A stretch of DNA of 64,000 nt from Dermatophagoides farinae (lineage: Eukaryota > Arthropoda > Arachnida > Sarcoptiformes > Pyroglyphidae): NCBI RefSeq assembly GCF_024713945.1, contig NC_134683.1, positions 2,594,501 to 2,658,500 on the forward strand, read 5' to 3'. This document shows, one piece after another, positions 53,455 to 64,000 of this stretch; the first letter of the stretch is position 1; each line of letters opens with the position of its first letter. The notes under the pieces are model-generated. The model saw only the letters and a program-made list of their open reading frames with translations. It had not been told where the DNA came from and did not search any database. The position numbers and the translations under genes were made by a program.

Positions 53455-56400
53455 TAAATTGTAAAATTAAATCTGAATAGTTTGTCGTTTATCTACCAGG
53501 TGGCGTTTGTTGGTTGTTTTTTTTTATTTTATTGAAAAATGATTTTTTTTTCGCGCTTTTTGTTATATATATAATAAACCGGGATTGTTCATTTTTTTTT
53601 TTTTTTTGGTTAGACCTTCGGGATTTTTTTTTCTTGTTATTCTTGTGTGTGTGTGTATATGGTCTGTATTTTTATTCTCTAATGATGAATTTATGAACAA
53701 TATTCGATTGAAAAACGAATTGGACGAATCGAATGTTTGTAAAAATAAAAAAAAATTCGTTTGACAATTCCGTAGAGAGAGAGAGATAGAGGGACAGAAT
53801 GATGCAAATGACTTCGATCGACCGACCGACAGACCGCTACTGTTTCGACAAACCAAAAATGTTGACACCAACAATAACTAACAGTGAAAAAAACGCTAAC
53901 AACAACAACGACGACGACAATAACATCTCAATCAATTGTTTGTTTGTATGGACAGATGAAAAAAAATGATTAGTTTTTTTTCATGTTCTGGTAAAGTTGT
54001 CGACTTGATTCGACTCGACCTCCGATCCGATCAGATCAGATCAGACAACAACAACAACAACAATGAACAACCAGAACCATAAAGTGGCCTAATCGGTCAA
54101 ATGAGATAATATTCGGGTACTTTTATTCTATTATTTCATACACATACTCTGTGTATATGGCCAATCTGAATCGCTTGGGAACTAACGAACCAAAAAGCGA
54201 CACTAAAGACAGCGAATGAAAGGGAGAGAGAGAAAGATTTAAACTTATACTGACAAACGTGCGCATAGTGTTTCAATTTAATGGCTTTTCAAGTGTGTGT
54301 GTTCTGTATGTATAGTTTCCCGAATTTGGTTTAGCTTTTCGGGTTTTTTCCCTCTCTCTCACTCTCTTTTTTCGAAAATACGTGGTAGGTATAGTGACGA
54401 TATTCATCCATCTCCCATCATCATCGTCATCATGTTAACCAATTCCCGTTTTTTTTCAATATCTCTTTATCTATGAATAGAATGGAACACTAATAATAAC
54501 GAATCTGAAATTGAATGAATTCAAAATGTCAAACACGTGTTTATATTGAGGGTTATTCTGTTATTTATTGTTTTTATTTTATGTTCTGTTTTATTGTATG
54601 TTTAAGGTTTTATTCCATTGAATTCAATGAATCTTTCGAAATTCCAGTATTGAATAAAATCATTCTTGTTTGCCTAGTAAGCTTATCAAGTACAATTCTG
54701 ATTCATTACGATGATTTTGTTCGTTATTATTGGCAACCAATATTTTTGTATGGAATTATTATTATTATTATTATTTTTGTTGCTCGTTTTCAAAATCAAA
54801 CAAGGAAAAGGAAAAAACAATCAATTTGGATTTTTTTTGTTCGTTTCATTTTCAGTTGATTTTTTTTTCGATCGTTGTCTCTCAAATTCTGTGTTTGAAT
54901 TGTTTTTTTTTTGGCCAAAATGTTTAAATGTTCGTAGGAGGTTGACTATAGAATGTTCATCATATGATGATGATGATGATGATGACTACAGACATTCATT
55001 GATAGAGAATATAAAAATGTAGAGAATAAATGTATGATGATACTATTGGTGTGTGATTCTGTGTGTGTGTATTCTGTGTCAATTGTCAATTTTCAATTTA
55101 GTCACACACACACACACATACATATAATGCATTCATTCACTTGAATTCATCGTATGTTCACTATCTGTGTGTGTGTGTGTGTGTGTGTAGAGCGTACCGG
55201 GTTTTTTTTCGATGCATTGTTGTTTTTTTTTATCAAAAAAGAATCAGTCCTTCACTGTAGTCAATCAACCAACCGATCATCTGACTTGGAAAAAAAACGA
55301 TCCATAAGAACAAGTTCTGTGTAGCTAGAATGAAATTGAAAACGAATGATTTTGGATCATATTTTTTTTGGGGGGGGGGTTATACATAATGCTCGAAAAT
55401 AAAACAAATTGGAATATCGAATATCTCGAATCTTTGTATGGACGTTGTTGTTGTTCATCTGTTTAAATTCAATTTTTTTTTCTTGAAATGGATGCAATTG
55501 GCAACAACAGAATAAAAAAAAAACATAGACTATAAAGTTTATATCATTGTGATTCCGGTTTTTTTTATGACTGGATAATATTTGAATAAGAAAAAAAAAT
55601 TCCAGAAATCCTGTAGATAGAATAACATAGCAATAAAATCAGATTCACTAAAATTCTAAAAGTAGAAATTTTAAATGGTAAATCGTCCAACAAACAAATT
55701 ATGACCGACCGACCGACCGATTGTCCGACAAACAAGCAAACAAACAAACATTGAATATATATGAAAACGTATGAAAAACAGACATACAAGTATAGTAAGA
55801 ATCTCATTCATGACAATCCAGAATTGTGTGTATTATATATATATTTTAATATTTGTGAACACATGAAATTCTTGTGTGTGTGTGATCCTGGAACGAAATT
55901 TTTTTTCTTCTTCTTTCCATCATTATACATATACATTCTATGTATGAATGTGTGGATACGACTACGATGATGACGATGACTATATTCGTCCCTAGATGGA
56001 TACTATACTAGAATCTAACTAACTTTATCAGTCATCATCATCATCATCATCCAGAAACCTAATAATAATATTGAGAGAAACATTTAGCCTTATGGAAGCT
56101 CATCATCATCATCATCAATGAAATAGAAATTGTATCTGCGTTTTGAGGAAGCGCAGTAAAATAATACCGAAATACAATACACACACACACAACAGACAAA
56201 ACGTAAATGTGTATGGCAGAATACAGAACCATACCATCAAACTTGATGGCACTAGTGAAAAAAAAAATAACGAAAGAATCAAAATAGAGTCAGAGCACAA
56301 GGAAAAAAAATAGAAAAGAATAAAAGATGAAAAAAAAATTCCGAATCAAACTTTTGGATCACTGGTTTGCCTCTATTTCACTCTCTTTGGCACTCATTGG

Positions 56401-59400
56401 TCCAAAAAAAAAACGAGAAAGAGAATGTGTATGTGTAAAAACCTAATATGTATTGTATATGTATGTGTGACACAATTGTTGTTGTTGTTGGAATTTTATC
56501 TTTCTGGAACACACACACACACACACACATTTTATACACACTGCAAGAACGACAGGATTCTTCTTTTTTTTTCTTTCTTCTTTACGTTCAATTCGATTCT
56601 ATAGGGAGTGTGCCAGAGAAAGTAGTCGAAAAAAAATTCAAATTTGAATTCAAGAATCACAATGATATTAAAGAATCAGCCATAGACCATAAAAAAATAG
56701 TGGGACCCAGCTAGAAAAAAAGGAGCCAAACAGTCATTCATCGGGTTTTTACTTTCTTTTCTTTCTTTTTTTTTTATTTGGTTCATCGCAATGTTTCTTG
56801 GTCCATGATTCTTTTGAATTCCATTCACTTACATTGGGTGCTTTTTTTTCTTCTTTCTTTCTTTCATTTTTTTAGGGTTCTAAGATTCTTTGGAACATAT
56901 AGAGCTGGTTCATTTTGTGTTTTTTTTTTACTACAATTCTGTCATTCATTCTGTTTTTCCCCCACACCCCCACAAATACTTTTTTTTTGGATCTTATACT
57001 GTTGTGTGTCGAGGTTGCTATCGTCGATTTTTTTTTGCTGTATTGCCTAAGCATGTTATTGGTTGTCGCTGTCGTCGTAGAAAGTTTTAACTGTGCTAAC
57101 TTAATGTTGATATATTGTATTGGATCGATGAAAATTCACATTGAATAGAACTGAATTACACTGTGTAAGTAGGCTTCAACACTCCACACATACACACACG
57201 AAAAAAGATGAAAATGATGAAATCTGGAACGGTTTTTCATAAAAATGAATGAATGTGAGAAAATTTCTTTGAGACGGGGAAGAAAAGACAGGGCAAACAA
57301 CAAACATAGAGTGAGAGAAAAAAAATAAAAACGTAGATACTCCAAAATAGTTTTATACACAGACAAATAGTTATATACACGGGAAAAAATAGGCCCGGGA
57401 ATTATTGTGTGTGTGTGTGTGTGTGTGTGTATGTATTCTCCTTGGCCTCATCACCCAATGTCCAAACAAAAAGCCCAGGCCATATATATCCTTGCATTTT
57501 GAACAAGGCAAAAGAAGAAGAAAAAATTTGACGCCATCCGTTACTGACTGGATCAGTCAGTCAGTCAGCCAGCCAACCAGCCAGCCATCAAAGAATTTTC
57601 AACGTCGTGGAATATATACAGCAGCAGCAACAACAACAACATTCTGTGTGTGTGTGTGTGCATGTGTATGCGCGCGTACTACACTATGATACAAATGATC
57701 AAAAAAAAAGAAAGTAAGTGAAAATAGAATAGATTGACTAGAATCAATGAATGGATGAAAACGACAACATCAACAACAACAATAACAACAACAACAACAA
57801 CGACGGTATAATGAATATTGAAACCATAGTGAACCAGAATATAAAAAACAACAACAACAACCAACAATGAAACGAAACGAAAAAAACAATGATACAGAAA
57901 AAAATGCTAACATTACGTAAAAGTGCAAGTGTGTGATTCCGACAACACCAACGACAAACCAAAAGAGCCAGAGAGAATGAATAAACGATGAATCTTTTCT
58001 TTGGTCTCACCATCTTTTTCTATTTTCTGTATTTTGTTCAGTATTTTTTTTCTTGTTGTTCTTCAACATGATTCTATATTAAAGGTTTTTTTTTCGTTTG
58101 GTTCTTGTTAAACGAAACAGATTCACAATTTCAAGTCAGAATGGGTATATATTATGATATGAAGAAATAAGAAGATGAACGATGAGGAGGTGTATGTAGT
58201 ATGTAGCGGGAAAAAAAGATGCTCTTTAGATCTCATCATCATCATCATGTTTTGCCATAGCCATCGACCATACATTGTCAAATCGAGGCCAGATATATAA
58301 ATGAATCCAAATAGAAAAAAGTTTCTCATCAGTTATAAAATAGTCAGTCACAGTTTTACAATGACATTCATTCTGAATCGGTTTTTTTTAAGAGAAAAAA
58401 ACCCATTCCTTTATACAGGATACAGAATACAGAATTAATTGTTGATAATAGATTCTGTTTTTTAGATTCGTTGAAAAATTGTGTCTGTGTGTGTGTTGAA
58501 ACAGGAACAACAAAAACAACAACAAGGAAAGGGAAAAAAAGGAACAAGTGAAAATAAACACCAAATAGTATAGAAACAGCTGGCAGCTAGCTTGATCTGA
58601 ATGCAGAATTTCAGTGAACAAATGAATTATTATTATTTTTTTTTTTTTTTTGGAGAAGAAACAAGAAAAAATAGGGAGAGAGAAAGAGTAGAAACATGGA
58701 AACACTTTTGGAACTCTTGTAATCATCATCATCATCATAACATCATTGTTGTTGATATCTGAAAAAAATGCAATTGAGAATTATGGCTTAAAACATAACA
58801 GAATATATGTTTTTCTCTCTCTCTTTCTCTGCCGGTTAATACAATAGGACCCGGCGGCATTTGGCCATAGCCACAACGTAATTATACATTGAATTATGGC
58901 ATCATCATTGATGGTGGATGGATGAATGGATGGATGAATAAAAAAAATGGGGGAATAAACCAAATGAACTACACACACACATACACACACACATACGTAC
59001 ATGTTATACATACATAATTTTTTTGTTTTGTTTTTATTATTATTGTTTCTATAGATGAAAATTCTGGCCTATCTAGAATCTATAGTCACCGAAAAAAATA
59101 TTATTCTATACAGTATTGTATGGATTCTACATTGATGAATGAACAATAGCAATATATATATGGCAATAGTTTGTTCGATGTGTTATTCATTTTTTATTTT
59201 CTATTTACAAAACGTTATTTCTTTGTCATTTACCCAACACCCCCCACCCACCTCGCTCACACACACACACAAAAATACTCACTCGAAAGAGAGAAAAAAA
59301 ACCCGAATCTGAACCGTGTTGTGTGTGTGTGTGTGTGTGTGTATGTTAATGCTGAATAATAATGATTGTGACGATATGGATAGATATATGGAGTGAACTA

Positions 59401-62400
59401 AAAAAAAAACTGAATTAACTAAAATATACTAGAATTTCATTGAAAAACTAGAATTTTCACAATTCATTCCCATTATTGTACTGTACTGTATTGTAGTCAG
59501 TGCACTACCATTTCTGATCACTCTGTTTTTTGTTTTTTTTTTTTTTGGTTACATTTCAGCTTTGGATGGCAAAATGACGCCAACATGATGATGATGACGA
59601 TGATTTAATAGTGAATCAAATACACGGTGAATGAACGAATGAATGAATGAATGAATGAATAATAACCATACGATTAAATTTGTTTTTTTTTATTTCATTT
59701 CATTTCATTTATTTTATTCTGAAACTTTTCTGAGTTTTTTTTTGCTGGAATAAAATTCTAATTCGTATGTATCAACTACCATAATTCATTACCTTTCATT
59801 CGTTTTTTTTTTTTTTTTTTTTTTGGTTGACAATTATCATCGACGAAAAAAAAAACGAAATTTGGTGGTAAAAATTATTGAAAATATGATTCTGACAAAC
59901 TTTTTTTTTTGTTCTTCATCAAATAAAAAGCTTTTCTGTTTTATTTTTTTTTCACAAGAATCGCTGAGTACATCCGGTTTGAATGAATTTTTTTTCCGGA
60001 AAAAAATTCTCAATTTCAAATGAATATTCTAATCATAGGATGATGGTGACCTCTCTCTCTCTCTCAAAGTTTAATGAGATTTTTTTTTCTTTTTTTTTTT
60101 TGGCCAACATATATGATCATCTGATCCATTAATATTATATCCATCATCATCATCATCATCATCATTATTTCTTAGTGTAAACAAATTGTAGATATTGATA
60201 TAAGAAATGTAATGAGAAAAAAAAAGAAACAAACAAAATTTATCAAAAGTGAAAAGATAGACAAAAAAAAAATTATTTCCACTAGATGTGTGTGTGCGAA
60301 TGTTTTTCATATATCATAAAAAAAATGATTAACACATAAAGAACAACAACAACAACGAAAAAAAAATTCATATCAATTGTTCCTGGATCATGGAACAACT
60401 ATCGGTCAACTACTAGATATATAGAATGTATGTGTGTGTGTGTGTATGTGTGACAGTAATGCATGAAAAATTAAGTGAAACAAAAAAAAAATACAATACA
60501 GTAAGGATATCTATATTCAAATGGATCAGCAACAAAACAAAGAAACACAAAAAAAACAGGTCGACTTTAAGTTTGACTATATTTTTCTTTCCGTTAGTTT
60601 GTTAATGTCAATAAAATGATGATGATGAAAATTTGAATTTTTTCCATGTCCAAACAATCGTATGCGTACAAATGTCAATATGTCTCTTTTATGAATGTTA
60701 TTCGTTGGTGGTGGTGGTGGTGGTGGTCAGTTTCTCAAGCCTACGAAAATGGTGTAAAATGGCACGCGTTTGCTTATTATTTGAAATACTTTGATTATAC
60801 AAGATTTATTATCAAATAAATGATGATAGTGGCGGTGGTGGTGGTGATGGTTATCCTCTTCGTATAGACGCAAGATAGTTTTATCGGTTTTTTTTAGGCA
60901 ACGACGACGACATGTGAGAACATTATTATGATGATGATGATGATGATGATGGAGACAATCCTGACCTCGAATAAAAGAAAAATATATTATGATGATGGAC
61001 ATAAAAAGGTGAACATGGAAAGAACTTGAAATATGATGATAAAGAGAAAAAAAACATGAGAGAAAAATGGAAACAAAAAAAAATCTTGAATTGAAAATTG
61101 TTGTTGTTGACACGATACATTACGATTTGAAAATTTGAACAACAACAACAACAATGTATTGAATCACGAAAGCTTTGGCCAATGAAACAAAAACAAAAAA
61201 AAATCATGGTCCAACATATTTACAAATCGCCATTTGTTGTTTATTCATTTGTCAATCAAAGAACGATAATTGCTGCTGTTGTTGTTTTTCGACAATAAAC
61301 AATATTCAGATTCAGATTTTGATGATGATGACGATGATGATGATGATGAAATATTTTGGACATTGGCAAACAAATTTTTTTATGATTCTTTTGCAAAAGC
61401 GTTTTTTTTTCTGTTTCATTTTGTTCCGCAAATCATATTGTCGTCGTGTAATTATTACAAAGTGATGACTATATATGCAATTTTTTTAATCAACTTCAAT
61501 CCACCCCCCCCCCCCAATAAAATGATTGTCGCTCTGTAGGAAATGAAAAAAATTTATGCAAAACAAAATCATTTTAATTTGATTCAATACTTTCAAAAAA
61601 AAAATTTTTTTTTTTGATTAAAATTACCTGAATTTTATATTCTCATAGGAACCACTAATACAAAACACTAAAATAATAATTGCTGTTGTTGTTGTTTCCA
61701 GAATTTTCCTGAATAAAAATATTTTTTTTTTGTTTACCGAAATTTTCACATACATTATTTATGAACAAGACTCGAATTCTTTGCTCAATTTGTCTGTGTG
61801 TGTGTGTGTATGTTCATTTTTGATACGATTCATTGGAAAAAATCGAACATTTTTTGGCGAGCAAAATCAATGGCAACATGGAAAACCGATACCAACCAAA
61901 AGGAAAAAAAACTAGGCCGAAATCATTTTCATTTGATAATCATCTTTATCGTTATACGACGACGACCTTTCAACCATCGTCAACCTTTTTTTTTCTTTTT
62001 CCCCCTCCACAATATGTTCATTATTTTCCGATAAATTTGATTGCGGATGTTACCTGTGTTTTTTTTGTTTTGTTTGTTTGTTTATTTGTTTGTTTGTTCT
62101 ATCCATTCATTCATTTATTTATTCGTTTTTCTTTCCGCCCCAAAGTTCATTTCAAATCATTCGATTATCATTATCATTATATATCGTCGATTGTGAATAC
62201 ATATACGAATTTCAAAGTCATCATCATCGATGTTATTGATGATGTTCATTGACCACGAAAAAAAAAGAAACAACAACAGCAATAGTAATAGTAATAATAA
62301 TAATGATGACAAAAAAAAGAACGAAAGAAAAAGAAAAAAAAACTTGATGTCCAAATCGAAGTCAACAACAAAAACAACAACAGCGAAAAAAAAACAACGA

Positions 62401-62950
62401 ATAAAGACGGCGACGACTATGATGATGATGATGATGTCGACGACAACAAGAAGAAGATGGCCAAGAATGTGGTCACAAGTTGTTTTATTTTATTTTATAA
62501 TCTTGTTTTGACCATTGCTATCTTCTCATCATCATCATCATCATCATCTTTTGCCTTCGTTTATCAATAACAACAACAGTAACAATCAATATTAAGTAAT
62601 ATAAAGGGGATACCAATGATGATGGTATGCATACTGCTTCATAGATCTGCATCTTTTTTTTCGTCATCTTATATAATAATTTTTTTTTTAAAGAAAGAGA
62701 CAAACTGACTCCGGTTTTTATTTTGGCCATCATCATCATCATCCTTATTGGCTATCATTGACTCTTGGCCGACAATGCCCGAGTTCATCTTGATGATGAT
62801 GAAGATCATGAAAAAAAAATGATGCGGCTTTTTGTCCTCATACTTTTTTTTCATAGTGAAGATTCGATGAATTGTACGTTTCTTTTTTATTTATACACTA
62901 AGTATATGAACAGTACGATTGATATTTATTGATTGATTGATTGAAGCTTT

Positions 62951-63008
62951 ATGAATTTTTACCGTTCAACATCGATCAATCTATTTGATGATCCATATGT
63001 ATACAAAG
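62951..63008 (+). CDS. Possible first coding exon of a gene running off the right edge
   Basis: ATG opens a 19-codon frame, MNFYRSTSINLFDDPYVYK, ending at AAAG|GTGAAT, a good donor, in phase 1. Two nearby acceptors on + (63080, about 63149) lead to stop codons within five codons, so a real partner exon would have to be further right, possibly outside the window. I do not recognise the peptide. A - strand open frame overlaps the region just downstream. Confidence 0.25.
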
Positions 63009-64000
63009 GTGAATTTTTTTTTCTACAAATCCAAATTCCATACTGAATTCAAACTATGGTTTACGGTTTTCAATTCCAGCTACATACACATAAAAATTTT
63101 TGTCCTTGAATGTAGGGATTAGATTCATTCATACGGATTTTGATTTGGTCGCCCAGATTACCTTGAATAATTTGCTCTCTTTTTTTTTTGCTATCCACAT
63201 GGATAGATGGTGGGAATCGTTGTCGTGTTTGTATTAGAAGAAAAAAAAATATTCAATTACTATTGTTATTTTTATCATCAGAATAGATGACTGATAATAA
63301 GTGATTTTGTTGCTCTTCTTCTTCTTCTTCTTCTTTTGACAACAACGAAATCACAACAACAATAATAATAATATAACAACCCCATAGTAACGGTTGTGTA
63401 GTATAAAATGTTGTTATAAATAAACTATGTATGTATATTTTTGGGCTGCCGGTTTACCGGTCAATGCTGTTGTGATGATGATGATGATGATGAATAATTT
63501 TCTCTGGTTAAAATCTGGTTATGAACAATTTTTGTCTCTTTTGTTATTTACCACCATATATATACTTTTATTATTATTATATCTTTTTATAGATAACTGA
63601 CAATTGTTGTTGTTGTTGTTGTTGTTGTTGTTAATTTCATCATCATCATCATCATTATGACCATACTCAATTAATCAATCTATTTCTCAATTTGAAAAAA
63701 ACAAAAAAAAGCAAAAAAAAAATTCAAATTGAATATGCAATATGCTACCTGAAATGTTTTTTTTTCTGATTAAAAAAAAATTTTTTTTTCTCCACCATTC
63801 ATTACATGTATTCAACATTGATCTTTATCAAAACTTTGTTTGTTTGTCTAAATTTCATGGTAATAATCATGGTCAATCAAACACACAAAAAAAATCAATA
63901 CCAAAAATAACGATGATGAAGAAAAAAAAAGACAGAAAATCAATCAAAACAGATTGATTATTTGAAAGTAAATAAATTTTTCATATGATGAATTTTAATT
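63009..64000. other. Right-end non-coding stretch
   Basis: AT-rich, with CTT (about 63316..63336), TTG (about 63603..63632) and GAT (about 63473..63493) tracts. If the exon at 62951 is real this is its intron. A - strand frame open from about 63245 to 63083 is the only other long open stretch. Confidence 0.4.

Larger units (their letters stand above)
49659..62950. other. AT-rich region with dense microsatellites, no certain gene
   Basis: Non-coding in appearance: TG/CA, CAA, GAT/CAT, GGT (60709..60727) and tetranucleotide tracts, and G or C homopolymers (55370..55379, 61504..61515). An unusually CpG-containing stretch with GACC/GATC short repeats lies at about 53.8-54.1 kb. Candidate exons (for example 53278..53407) have no recognisable family. 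No tRNA or rRNA found. Confidence 0.5.

Overview
The window is AT-rich nuclear DNA from an arthropod. Short GT..AG introns, A/T-ending codons, AATAAA signals and an arthropod-type tachykinin-family receptor all point that way. The very AT-rich sequence, saturated with CAT/GAT, CA/TG, CAA and poly-T tracts, suggests an acariform (astigmatid) mite. The mite assignment is inference; the arthropod assignment is well supported by the receptor. I see no bacterial, plasmid or CRISPR features, no convincing tRNA or rRNA, and no transposase or reverse transcriptase gene.

Left end (1-10.8 kb, all + strand): the 3' end of 4-hydroxyphenylpyruvate dioxygenase, then a complete three-exon DNA topoisomerase III alpha that ends without the usual zinc-binding tail, then a four-exon gene for a 1264-residue Dof/BCAP/BANK (DBB)-type adaptor (the Stumps family), heavily interrupted by Asn, His and Asp tracts.

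Middle (10.8-37.1 kb): about 8 kb with no certain gene, a tentative small three-exon + strand gene (18.6-20.6 kb), and, convergent with it, a complete eight-exon - strand gene for a 728-residue GPCR of the tachykinin/natalisin receptor family (TkR86C/NKD type). The receptor gene covers 16 kb. It contains an 8.4 kb intron directly after the DR of the DRY motif, and a 39-nt exon encoding the start of TM6.

Right end (37.1-64 kb): 27 kb of mostly non-coding, microsatellite-rich DNA, upstream of the receptor on its strand. It holds two very long dinucleotide tracts, a small inverted-repeat element that looks like a MITE, a probable hAT terminus, a hairpin, and a few candidate exons that cannot be proved by eye. 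A possible first coding exon near 62.95 kb may belong to a gene continuing past the right edge.

The genes are unrelated housekeeping and signalling genes (tyrosine catabolism, genome stability, receptor-tyrosine-kinase signalling, neuropeptide signalling) and form no operon or obvious pathway. I found no clear new biological system. The most useful leads are the finger-less TOP3A, the unlisted small gene at 18.6-20.6 kb, the recurring TGGCGCCA palindrome and the small transposon-like elements.
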